From an uncultured Bacteroidales bacterium (GTDB lineage: Bacteria > Bacteroidota > Bacteroidia > Bacteroidales > FEN-979), in NCBI GenBank assembly GCA_903945175.1, contig CAJAUM010000133.1, positions 1-64,000 of the forward strand: 64,000 nucleotides of DNA, written 5' to 3'. This document shows positions 44,376-52,603 of the stretch, in pieces (position 1 is the first letter of the stretch; each line of letters begins with the position of its first letter). The notes beneath the pieces are model-generated. The model did no database searches. It saw only the letters and a program-made list of their open reading frames with translations, and was not told the origin of the DNA. A program made the position numbers and the translations under genes.

Positions 44376-46028
44376 TTAGTTTCCACAAAGGCGAGAACCA
44401 AACTTCCCAAGGGCACCCGACGAATCGCCATTCGCATCGAACGCAGCGAGGCCGCCAAGCGCCCCAAAATACAAACAGCCACCCGATAACAGGACACGCC
44501 AGCCTGTACTTTGCCAGTAATAATCTGTTATATAGGTGTTAAAATCGCCAGTAACAGCCGATGGTAAAAAGCCATACTTGGTACCTGCCAATGTCGATTG
44601 ATAACCATTGGTGGCCGGTAACGTAATCCCTATATTCAGATACCCCGTTTTTGTATCATCTGCAAAAGAAGAAGGAGTATTACAGATATAAACTTTCTGT
44701 GCATAAATGTTGATCCCGTCGCAAAACTTCCATAGGTAGCCAAAGAAATTTTCAACGCCTCGGTATGTCATGAATGAATTGCGCTTGCCATCCCCATTCG
44801 ACACATTGAAGGTCGCATTTCCTTTTGCATTTGATATTCCCGTATAGTTGACCGGATTATAAGCGTTGTAACTGTTCCAGGTTGCGCTGGCCCAATCCGA
44901 TGCACCGGCTCCAATGACCGATTGACTATACCAGGAAGCATATTCAACCAGGTAAAGCAGTTGGAGTGCGCTACGCTCTAAATATGATTCCTGGTGCCAG
45001 CCGGTAGCACGTGCTACTGCATAACCACGGTATTGAGCACGCGTTTTATTGGTAGTAGCTAAGAATCCTGCTGAACTTTCAAGTTTTGTGCTGTTCAAAT
45101 AACCTTCATAGGCTCCGAACAAGCGTGTTTCTTTTGTAACTCCACCTACGATGAATGCCGGATAAATCTCAAATCCAGGCAGTGGGATCTCCGATATCCT
45201 CCATTCGTGTACCGTCCCAACCTTTTTATATTTGAAGTAATATTTAGCGTATTCGACCATTACCTGGCCATCGGCACCTGTTAACCTGGCCGTGCATATT
45301 TCAAATACATCCGTTGTTTCAATGAATCGCTTGATGATCAGATATTTTTCACCCGAAGCCATGATGTTGGCATTGATCGTCAGATCACCGGTTGCCACAT
45401 TTGTGACTATTGCATAGGTGTTATCGGTTTGATTGAACACAACATCGCCATTGACAACACCCAATGAAGAATAATTTATACCTGAATGAATAAGATGTCC
45501 CGATGTCGTTCCGTCTGCGGTTCCCCAGGTGCGATCGGTGGATGGCATCGGGATAGAAATTGAAACTGAATCGGAATTGTGAATGGTTGTGATAATTGCA
45601 TAGGTACCCTGGGTGACATTTTTTACGGCCATTCCTACCTTTAAGGTCGTATCAGCAAATGATCCGGTAGAGATGATACTATTTGGCCCACCAGATATAG
45701 AACTTGGATTCTTTGCCGTTACATAGGGAGCTACTTCAGCTTTATTCCATGAATTTGTAGGATTGAGATAATAGTTAACAGAAAAATCATCGCGCACCAC
45801 GCAGCGGCGCATTTTGTTCTGTACCGGCAGTGATATTGCAAGCTGCGGATTTCCGACCCGTAAAATAGCTGGCTTGCCAGGCGTTGACGATGATTCATCC
45901 CACTTTACGCCATAGCTGAATAGATCTTCGAGTGATGGCTGGGCCTGTGTAGCTGAACTGTTGAAATTCTGGCCTTTTGCAAAGAAGGAAGAAAGAAATA
46001 GAAGGATAAAGAAAAAATACTTTTTCAT
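44376..46028 (-). CDS. DGR target: secreted protein with C-type-lectin-fold variable domain
   Basis: This 550-residue protein has a clear Sec signal peptide (KKYFFFILLFLSSFFAKGQ). The middle is beta-rich with repeats; the last ~150 residues have the pattern of formylglycine/C-type-lectin-like variable domains (NGYQSTLAGTKYGFLPSAV, WRVLLSGG, ending SRLCGN). The VR occupies the last 40 residues. DGR targets display the variable domain to bind varied ligands. In phages this is normally a cytoplasmically assembled fibre tip; the signal peptide here implies export, so it might act on the cell surface or be picked up by virions in the periplasm. Confidence 0.88.
   Translation of the reverse strand: MKKYFFFILLFLSSFFAKGQNFNSSATQAQPSLEDLFSYGVKWDESSSTPGKPAILRVGNPQLAISLPVQNKMRRCVVRDDFSVNYYLNPTNSWNKAEVAPYVTAKNPSSISGGPNSIISTGSFADTTLKVGMAVKNVTQGTYAIITTIHNSDSVSISIPMPSTDRTWGTADGTTSGHLIHSGINYSSLGVVNGDVVFNQTDNTYAIVTNVATGDLTINANIMASGEKYLIIKRFIETTDVFEICTARLTGADGQVMVEYAKYYFKYKKVGTVHEWRISEIPLPGFEIYPAFIVGGVTKETRLFGAYEGYLNSTKLESSAGFLATTNKTRAQYRGYAVARATGWHQESYLERSALQLLYLVEYASWYSQSVIGAGASDWASATWNSYNAYNPVNYTGISNAKGNATFNVSNGDGKRNSFMTYRGVENFFGYLWKFCDGINIYAQKVYICNTPSSFADDTKTGYLNIGITLPATNGYQSTLAGTKYGFLPSAVTGDFNTYITDYYWQSTGWRVLLSGGCLYFGALGGLAAFDANGDSSGALGKFGSRLCGN
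44386..44503 (-). repeat. DGR variable repeat (VR) at 3' end of target gene
   Basis: This 118-bp segment encodes the C-terminal part of the target protein (from GWRVLLSGG to the last residues before the stop). It differs from TR at 22 sites, 20 at TR adenines, the other two being T-to-G changes. The invariant blocks correspond to the lectin-fold core and the varied codons to surface positions. The 3' flank should contain the initiation of mutagenic homing site, which I cannot delimit exactly. Confidence 0.95.
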
Positions 46029-46033
46029 AGTAG

Positions 46034-46393
46034 TTAATATTTGATTTGATTGATTTCAGAAGGTGTTAACCTCACGAATGGAAACTTCCGGCCCAAATAA
46101 TTGAAATACCTCCCGTTTGTTCCTGTGATATAGGTAGATAGATTATCATAAAGACCTTCACAGATAACAATTTTCTGAACTACATCAACTGAATCGAATT
46201 TTGCGAATAACACTTTTGTACCAAGCACAATGAAGTCTGTGGTATCAATGCGACGAATAAATTCGAGTTTGGTCGTAGTATCGTAACCCATAATCGTATC
46301 AATAATTCCGATACATGGTTTTTGAACTACCTGTGCCCTGGCAGGAAAAAAGAAAAGCAGGAATAAAACTGATAGAAGAAGATATTTTTTCAT
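46034..46393 (-). CDS. Small secreted hypothetical protein
   Basis: This protein has 119 residues from the ATG at 46393, one base after the stop of the large fibre gene; this start gives a good signal peptide (KKYLLLSVLFLLFFFPARAQ). The mature part is about 100 residues, with no known motif. It lies between two secreted fibre-like proteins, so it is probably a chaperone or connector for them. Confidence 0.65.
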   Translation of the reverse strand: MKKYLLLSVLFLLFFFPARAQVVQKPCIGIIDTIMGYDTTTKLEFIRRIDTTDFIVLGTKVLFAKFDSVDVVQKIVICEGLYDNLSTYITGTNGRYFNYLGRKFPFVRLTPSEINQIKY

Positions 46394-46394
46394 G

Positions 46395-49300
46395 TTAGTC
46401 GATTTTGCGATAAACGATTTTTGCATTGATTGTAGCACCTTTCCAATAACTTCCACCCCAGGCATCATCATTGAGATAGAGTGATGTTGCGCCGGTCAAC
46501 GAGAATACTTTGCCGATCGAGATGGTTGTAAATGAGTTGGCCGGTAGCAGGGTACCTAAAAATACATTTCCGGTACCGGCGCTGGTGCCTAAGTCCAAAC
46601 TTATTGTATCGGTGACTGATGTGTTTTTGATAATGACATATTCGAGCATATAACCAGCCGGGATTAAGTTTGACCAGGTGAAATCGCCGCTAATTGTGTT
46701 ACTCGTAGTTATTGAATTCTGATAATAAGTAGCTGGTATAAATTCACCAGTGCCACTGTTCCAGGTTATAAGACTATTTTCGGCCGTACCTGCTATTAAT
46801 CCAGGTGCCATGATCTTCTTTCCAATCCTTAAACCTCTGATTACATTTAAACCATGATAGATTGTAAGGTTGCTATCGGGTAAGATACCAAGTCCTATGT
46901 ATCCTGACTCTTGCATTATGAAACTACCGGTCGGAGCGGCACATATTTGAAAAGGCACTAATGATATAGTGGTATTTGCTACTCTGGCCAGGATCTGAAA
47001 TAATGTATAGGAATTCCCACCATATGCAGTACCTCCTATTCCATTTCGTGTATCTAATCGAATCATTACACCGGCTTTCGTCTGGTCGATGGGTCCGGTA
47101 TAACCGGCTTGATAATTATTTCCAAGTTGAATGATTGATTGTGCGGCTACATCTCTGGCTGTTAATCCAGCCCCAACACCTGCAATATTTGTTGTTATTC
47201 TTAATCCACCAACACCGATATTTGAAATAACAAAAGGGGTATTTCTTCTTTGGATTGTGCTTCCCCCAGAAAACATCAATGGATCATTTATCGAATCCTG
47301 TTTTACAGATAATCTTATCCTAAGCGCATCAATTGAATCCTTTAATGCTAATGAATCGGCAACATAAATAGGATCTGATTCCGCAGGGAAAGGGATAGCC
47401 GTTGAAGCAATAGATTGTGAAATTGTTGTGATTGAACTCAATTTAACCCTACCCAATGCACTTGTCCACCCACTGCTTGTTTGCCAGGTTAACCTGTACA
47501 TGATAACTGCTTCCGGGAGATTAAACCCAGTCCAGGTAAATAATTTTGGGTCTTCTGCCTGTGCAAGAGTAGCGGAAGTAAATTCTGCTCTACCAGGGAC
47601 AATTATAAACCTTGCCGAATCCTTTGCGGTGGTGAATAGTAAGTATGAGTTTACATACCTTGAATTTTGCGATGTAACCGCTGCACCCGTTGTTGGATTC
47701 TCATACGAAATATAATTGGGGCTTCCAGGAGCTCCGGCAGTGTAGGTGTAAGGTACTGCCAATGTATCCCATACCCACGTATTTGCTGCTGTTCTATGAT
47801 ACAGTGTCCATGCGTGAGATGCTGTTACAGGTTTCCCTTTAACTGGTAAAATATGGCTTACATCTTCATCGTCAATTTCAGCTTCGGCAATTTTAAACTG
47901 ATTATTTGCCGATGATGCGGTTGCTGGTAATATCTGTTCTCCTGAAATCTGACCACCAAGCTGATAACGTGTTCCGATGGTTGTATGCAGGTAATAATTA
48001 ACCTTCCTGTCCATTGCATCGGTGTGACGCTCATCGAGTAACAAGTAATTTTTTCTGATGGTTGTGTCTGGATGAGCATAAAAATCCCACTCAACTATTG
48101 CCACAGAAACCTTAGTATCTTTCAAAGTCCATGCCTGTGTTGATACTTCAAGGGTTCCAACGTTATCGTCAATGTAGAAATAGAATGCTGACTTACGACC
48201 TGCTACATAGGTGATCTTTAAACTCTGTGTTGCGGGAATTGTACATAATTTCCCTATCCTTAAATATTGAAGAATGCTACCAGTTTTATAAAGCGTGAAT
48301 GTACTGTCTGATGCTCTAAACCCTATTGCCGATTGAGTGTTGTCAACAAAACCCATTCGGTTAATGTACACCCACTTTGCGCTATCCATAGCGATGATAT
48401 TGCTTGTGGCGGTAGGTAGATATCCGTTTTCGGTTGTAGTGGCGGCAGGCAGGCTTATTGTGCGGTTTGCAGACAGATCACCACCACCGGAAAGGGGTAA
48501 CGATGTGTTTACTGTTGTTGCCCTGGTAGCATATGTTGAAGCTGCATCGGTTTTTTTCAGATAAAGCAGCAGGGAATCAATAAGTCCAATAATTGTAGCA
48601 ACAGATGAACTATCGGCATTAAAGGTTATAATCTTACCATTTGCCTGAATATTCATGTTGGTACCTGCAACAAGCTTAATGGTATCCGATGAATTTACTG
48701 TTATAATATTTAAGTCAACTCCTCCAACAGTTGAAATATCATTATTGAATGCGCATCGGGCACCTGTTGACAAAGCCAGCCATGCGGTATTATCTTGTAC
48801 AATTGGAATCGTAGTTCCGCTTCTGTACTTTGTTTCTGCAAGATTGTCGGCCAGCCATTCCTGCGTTCCGATACAGATTGTACGATATATTTTCCCGTCA
48901 TTCCCTGTATAGGTTCCTTGTTGACCGTGAGTTAGAGAAGTATTATATTTTACAAGCCGAATTGATCCTCCGGCTGTAGCACTTTCTCCAACTATTGTTG
49001 AACTATTTTCATATGGAGCTATAATATCTGTGGTTGTGAAAAATGTACTCGAATTCACAAGTGTTGATGCTTTTCCATAGCCAACTGCATATTGATCCCT
49101 GTTCCATAGAAATGTAGTTAAACCTGCAATGAATGAACCGCTTGGGTAATGTCTGAATGCTGCTCTTGCGTTAAATCTTGCTTCATTTGTTGCACCAATA
49201 TTTGGAGATGTCCAATAGGTAGTTCCTGTTTCCTTTAATTTACCACCTGCGACCCCATTGTTCCCTAAATATTCAGATAATTTTTCGTAATCTGAGGATG

Positions 49301-49782
49301 TTGCAACTTTCCATCCGGTATTTGCAATAGTATCCGTTGAAGATGCTGCATACCAGTTATACAGCCATCCTAAATTGATTACATTATAAGCAACGTTCAG
49401 CGTGTCATTTTTTAAAAACCACTTGCGGTAGTTATCCAACACGGATGTATCTGCGCGTACTGTGTAGGTATTTCCTGAACTGTCAACCTTTGCTCCATAT
49501 CCTGCCTTAACAATGGTTGAATCATTGATCGTAGCAGAAACTTTACCTACAACCTTATAATTTCCCGATGCAAAAACATCGGCCATGGTGGTGGTGGTAT
49601 TGGTAAAAGTGGCTGTAAGCTGATAAATTAAGGCCGAATCAACCTCTTGGATGAGGCTGTATTTTGGCATGGAAAGTTTAAAGGTTTGTGTCTTATCGAG
49701 AACCTGTAATAGTCCTATGCGTTGCTGCGAAAATGCCAGGGCTGGCAATAAAAGAAACAGGAATAGAATTTTTTTTTTTCAT
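46395..49782 (-). CDS. Large fibre-like protein with FISUMP domain; frameshift at start
   Basis: About 1128 residues are expected. The clean frame begins at a TTG (49748), but 34 bases further up an ATG (49782) followed by 11 A would, with one A fewer, give a classic signal peptide KKKILFLFLLLPALAFSQ fused in frame. So either an assembly error or slippage in the A tract separates start and body. Residues ~115-350 hold two pieces of a Fibrobacter-succinogenes-major (FISUMP) domain (WLYNWYAASS, GWKVATSSDYEKLSEYL, GGKLKETGTTYW; YRTICIGTQEWLADNL). Then come phage-fibre signatures (LPLSGGGDLSANRTISLPAA). It is probably a receptor-binding fibre. Confidence 0.8.
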
Positions 49783-49795
49783 CTTATTCAAGGTT

Positions 49796-50017
49796 TTAAT
49801 AGTAAACTGTAATCATACTGCCCTCGTTTACCAAAAAGGGCGTGGTAATCGTTTGACCCACTCGCGCGGTGGTGCTTTGGTGAATATCATCAAGGAAGAA
49901 CATATAATTATCATCCTTTAACACAAAACTCGTTACAACAAAATCTGTCTGGTCCTGGGTGGCCACAAATATTTGCTTATTGCGTTTGCCTACGGCGGCT
50001 GCGTGACTACGAATCAT
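49796..50017 (-). CDS. Small hypothetical protein, 73 aa
   Basis: This is a 73-residue soluble protein, beta-rich (FVVTSFVLKDDNYMFFLDDI), with no family I recognise. Its start overlaps the stop of the 100-residue gene upstream. Size, composition and company suggest a minor structural protein of the element. Confidence 0.5.
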   Translation of the reverse strand: MIRSHAAAVGKRNKQIFVATQDQTDFVVTSFVLKDDNYMFFLDDIHQSTTARVGQTITTPFLVNEGSMITVYY

Positions 50018-50319
50018 TATGTTAAGAGTTGATAGGTTTCCTTGATAATATTCACACCTTTACTGGCCACAGCATTCATAAACACAAAGTCAAATACATC
50101 ATTTACCAGTGAATCAATGCTACCTCCCAGGTCAATGCTTTTGCCTGCTTTGATCATCATAAAGGCACCTGTATGCGCATGTGCCGTATCGTTGATATAT
50201 ACTTTACAATCATCATCGCCGTAATTGTCGAATGTGATCGTATTGCAGGCCGAAGCAAAGGAATTCGTATCCACGATCACATTCGACGCTGCATAGGTTG
50301 ACTTATGTGTAATTAACAT
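50017..50319 (-). CDS. Small hypothetical protein, possible minor capsid/spike protein
   Basis: This is a 100-residue beta-rich protein (ITFDNYGDDDCKVYINDTAH, then MMIKAGKSIDLGG). The pattern 'V.IN......G.....I.AG.S..L.G' is that of a small single beta-sandwich, similar in style to the proteins at 56.8-57.9 kb. It is co-transcribed with its neighbours without gaps. Assignment as a capsid-associated protein is inference. Confidence 0.5.
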   Translation of the reverse strand: MLITHKSTYAASNVIVDTNSFASACNTITFDNYGDDDCKVYINDTAHAHTGAFMMIKAGKSIDLGGSIDSLVNDVFDFVFMNAVASKGVNIIKETYQLLT

Positions 50320-50739
50320 TTACAGTGCTTTTAAAATGTTTTCAATCGCAATATACCTGGCATCTTCTGCTGATAATTTTGTCGATACGGCCATTACGCG
50401 GATCATTTCATTTGATACCATCGCTTCCCAGGCTTGCATATCTGCCGGATCAGGGGTCCACTTCTCAGTGATAGCCCAAGCTGCATCTGCTTCGATCTGT
50501 GATGCCACGCTGCGGTTATTTGCGGCTGCCTTGGTTACCGTATCCTGATACCATCCTTTGATGATCTGCCATTTCCAAAAACCTTTGAGGCAATTAGCAT
50601 TACCAGAGCATGGGCCCACACTCGTGGATGTGGATGATGTAAATGAGCTGAATAATACCACTGCGGCCAGTGCTGCACCTCCCAAAATCCAAATCAAAAG
50701 ATTGGATTTCTTTTTTTGTGACGTTACGTTTGTTTCCAT
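50320..50739 (-). CDS. Membrane-anchored small protein (N-terminal helix), 139 aa
   Basis: One N-terminal membrane helix (LLIWILGGAALAAVVLFSSF) follows a short Lys-rich start; the rest is a helical soluble domain with one CSGNANC pair. Layout and length are like the next gene (50742-51236). I recognise no family. It is probably a protein of the virion inner membrane. Confidence 0.6.
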   Translation of the reverse strand: METNVTSQKKKSNLLIWILGGAALAAVVLFSSFTSSTSTSVGPCSGNANCLKGFWKWQIIKGWYQDTVTKAAANNRSVASQIEADAAWAITEKWTPDPADMQAWEAMVSNEMIRVMAVSTKLSAEDARYIAIENILKAL

Positions 50740-50741
50740 TA

Positions 50742-51236
50742 TTATAAAATATTAGCACCGTTAGTTTTTATATTATGAGCGGTAACCACTACGTTATCCT
50801 TTACCTTTACCCAGTTTCCATACGCTAACTTCATCTGTTCTCCAATCACATAGTTAATTGCATCTGCAATTGTTTTTCCGGGTAGCATTAATTTCAATCG
50901 CTCATCAACAAGGGTGCAGAATGCATCAAAATCACTACCTACCGTACCGGTGACCTTCAACTGAGCATCATCTGATAACTGCGTGCGTAATTCCCTTCCA
51001 TTGGATTTCGCACGGTTGAATGTATCAGTGGCCAATGCAGGTACTTTTAGTATTGACCACATCCAGTATCCGAGTTTATAAGCTGATTTGTCAACAAAGA
51101 TCCCAGGGGATCCATAATCTGATTTATTTTTGTAGAACCAATAGGCTATGGCACCAAGTCCCAATGCACCCAGGACAAGCCACATTGTACTATTTCCACC
51201 TTTTTTTCTGCTTGTTGTGATTTCTTCGTTTTCCAT
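50742..51236 (-). CDS. Membrane-anchored small protein (N-terminal helix), 164 aa
   Basis: The N-terminus has a charged start (ENEEITTSRKKGG) and one membrane helix (MWLVLGALGLGAIAYWFYKN). The soluble part contains alternating helices (KLGYWMWSILKVPALATDTF). It shares order and a 'GFWKW/GYWMW' feature with the preceding protein, so the two may be distant paralogues. A structural membrane protein is likely; the function is unknown. Confidence 0.6.
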   Translation of the reverse strand: MENEEITTSRKKGGNSTMWLVLGALGLGAIAYWFYKNKSDYGSPGIFVDKSAYKLGYWMWSILKVPALATDTFNRAKSNGRELRTQLSDDAQLKVTGTVGSDFDAFCTLVDERLKLMLPGKTIADAINYVIGEQMKLAYGNWVKVKDNVVVTAHNIKTNGANIL

Positions 51237-51265
51237 TTTATCAAGAATTATTTGTGATATGATGA

Positions 51266-51694
51266 CTATTTAGCATAGGGCAATAAAACATTGTAAGTGT
51301 CATAATTAACAGCCGTAACTTTAAAATATGCTTGTAAAGCTGCCTCTGTTTTTGGTCCAAATTTCCCATCTACAGTAAGGGGCGTTTGTCTGGCTGTTGA
51401 AATAAATTGATTGAGCGCTTTTTGAATATTTGTGACATATTTTTGCTCACAAATCGAATTGGAGCTTGTTGCATATCCGGCCCCTACTGCCAATGGAAAT
51501 TCTGATTCCGTTGCACTGCAACCCGGTGAATTTCCGCTTCCGGTTCCGTTCCCTGTACCGGTTCCACCTCCTGTGTTAGTTCCGGTACCGCTACCAGCTG
51601 CGCTTTTCGAGGTAAGCATAAAATAACCTGCGACGGCTGCAACTGCAACGGCTGCGAATATGATAAGGTTTGAACCTGTTTTTTTTGGTACCAT
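51266..51694 (-). CDS. Membrane-anchored peptidoglycan-binding protein
   Basis: This 142-residue protein has an N-terminal membrane helix (LIIFAAVAVAAVAGYFMLT), a Gly/Thr/Ser/Asn linker (~35-58) and a C-terminal PG_binding_1 domain (VTNIQKALNQFISTARQTPL, VDGKFGPKTEAALQAYF). The domain binds cell-wall glycan. Together with the lysozyme-like gene that follows, it is probably a virion entry protein. The low-complexity linker could change length by slippage. Confidence 0.8.
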   Translation of the reverse strand: MVPKKTGSNLIIFAAVAVAAVAGYFMLTSKSAAGSGTGTNTGGGTGTGNGTGSGNSPGCSATESEFPLAVGAGYATSSNSICEQKYVTNIQKALNQFISTARQTPLTVDGKFGPKTEAALQAYFKVTAVNYDTYNVLLPYAK

Positions 51695-51695
51695 G

Positions 51696-52187
51696 TTACT
51701 TGATTTTTAATGTTTTGTAGGCAATTGCAGCTATGGCTGCAACAAACGCGACTGCGGCCACACTGATCCCTACGGTTTGAACCGTTGCGATCTCACCGGT
51801 GAGTGCATATCCGGCCTGTACGTCAGTAAAATTTGGTGCTGATCCATTTTCATGATAGGCGATTGCTGCAACTATCTTTTGCATGTTTTCCGCGTTGGAA
51901 AATTCAATGATCGTATCGGAAGAAATGCCGGTAAGCTGAACCACATGTGTGATATAAGCCTGGGTATTATTTTCGCTCGATGGTGCCCACCGGTTAATGA
52001 TTTTATCAATGGTATTATAACCCTTGTTAATATAATTTTTAAGCAGTACGAACATGGCGCGATATCCATATGAAATGGATGAAAACGTCACAAAATCGGC
52101 ATCGCTACCAGGCACAACCTCCCCGATCCACATGATTGTGGATTTGCGGATATTACCTGGGTTATTGATTGCGTAGCCGTGCGCCAT
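51696..52187 (-). CDS. Lysozyme-like virion protein with C-terminal membrane helix
   Basis: This protein has 163 residues from the ATG at 52187, chosen because the family begins with AHGYAINNPGNIRKS. 'NNPGNIR' proteins, some annotated as phage structural protein P5, form a lysozyme-like peptidoglycan hydrolase group; seen also are FSSISYGYRAMFVLLKNYI and INRWAPSSENNTQAYI. The C-terminus is a membrane helix (VGISVAAVAFVAAIAAIAYK). It probably opens the cell wall on entry and sits in the virion membrane. Confidence 0.8.
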   Translation of the reverse strand: MAHGYAINNPGNIRKSTIMWIGEVVPGSDADFVTFSSISYGYRAMFVLLKNYINKGYNTIDKIINRWAPSSENNTQAYITHVVQLTGISSDTIIEFSNAENMQKIVAAIAYHENGSAPNFTDVQAGYALTGEIATVQTVGISVAAVAFVAAIAAIAYKTLKIK

Positions 52188-52189
52188 TG

Positions 52190-52582
52190 CTATTTCTTTT
52201 TGGTTAACATGTATAATGCAGCAGCGGCCAGGCCAAGCCATAATACCCAATTCAGTCCGGCCTTGGTGGTTGAATCTGGCAATGGAATAATAGCTGTGCT
52301 ATCTACTTTTTCATCTATCAGAGCGGCTTCATCCCCGATGGGAGGGGCTTCGTCTTGTATCGGAGGTTTTACCGGAGGATAGGTATTTTTATCATCTGAA
52401 CCCTGTCCCCATTCCGATGGTGGTTTAGTGCCTATCGGAGGCTTTACTGGAGGATAGGTGTTTTTATCATCTGAACCCTGGCCCCATTTTGATGGTGGTT
52501 TAGTGCCTATCGGAAGTCCGATGGATATAATATCTTCATCGTTGGTTGACAATGAATCGTAGTAAAGGTCTGCTTTTATCAT
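52190..52582 (-). CDS. Proline-rich membrane-anchored protein with 25-residue repeats
   Basis: This 130-residue protein has a central region of two near-identical 25-residue repeats (GTKPPSKWGQGSDDKNTYPP and so on), an acidic linker, and one C-terminal membrane helix with Lys tail (WVLWLGLAAAALYMLTKKK). The anchor matches those of the proteins at 33.1 and 52.6 kb. The extended Pro-rich part suggests a flexible stalk or spike. Confidence 0.7.
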   Translation of the reverse strand: MIKADLYYDSLSTNDEDIISIGLPIGTKPPSKWGQGSDDKNTYPPVKPPIGTKPPSEWGQGSDDKNTYPPVKPPIQDEAPPIGDEAALIDEKVDSTAIIPLPDSTTKAGLNWVLWLGLAAAALYMLTKKK

Positions 52583-52603
52583 GTTTTTAATATTTATGCT
52601 TGT

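Noticed and set aside
44201-44542. Plus-strand frame across TR and VR
   Set aside because: It reads through the non-coding TR and antisense to the target gene's 3' end; the TR/VR pair explains the sequence.
46395-49748. A second VR in the large FISUMP-containing protein
   Set aside because: I found no segment resembling the TR there; FISUMP and lectin-like folds look alike but the DNA does not match.
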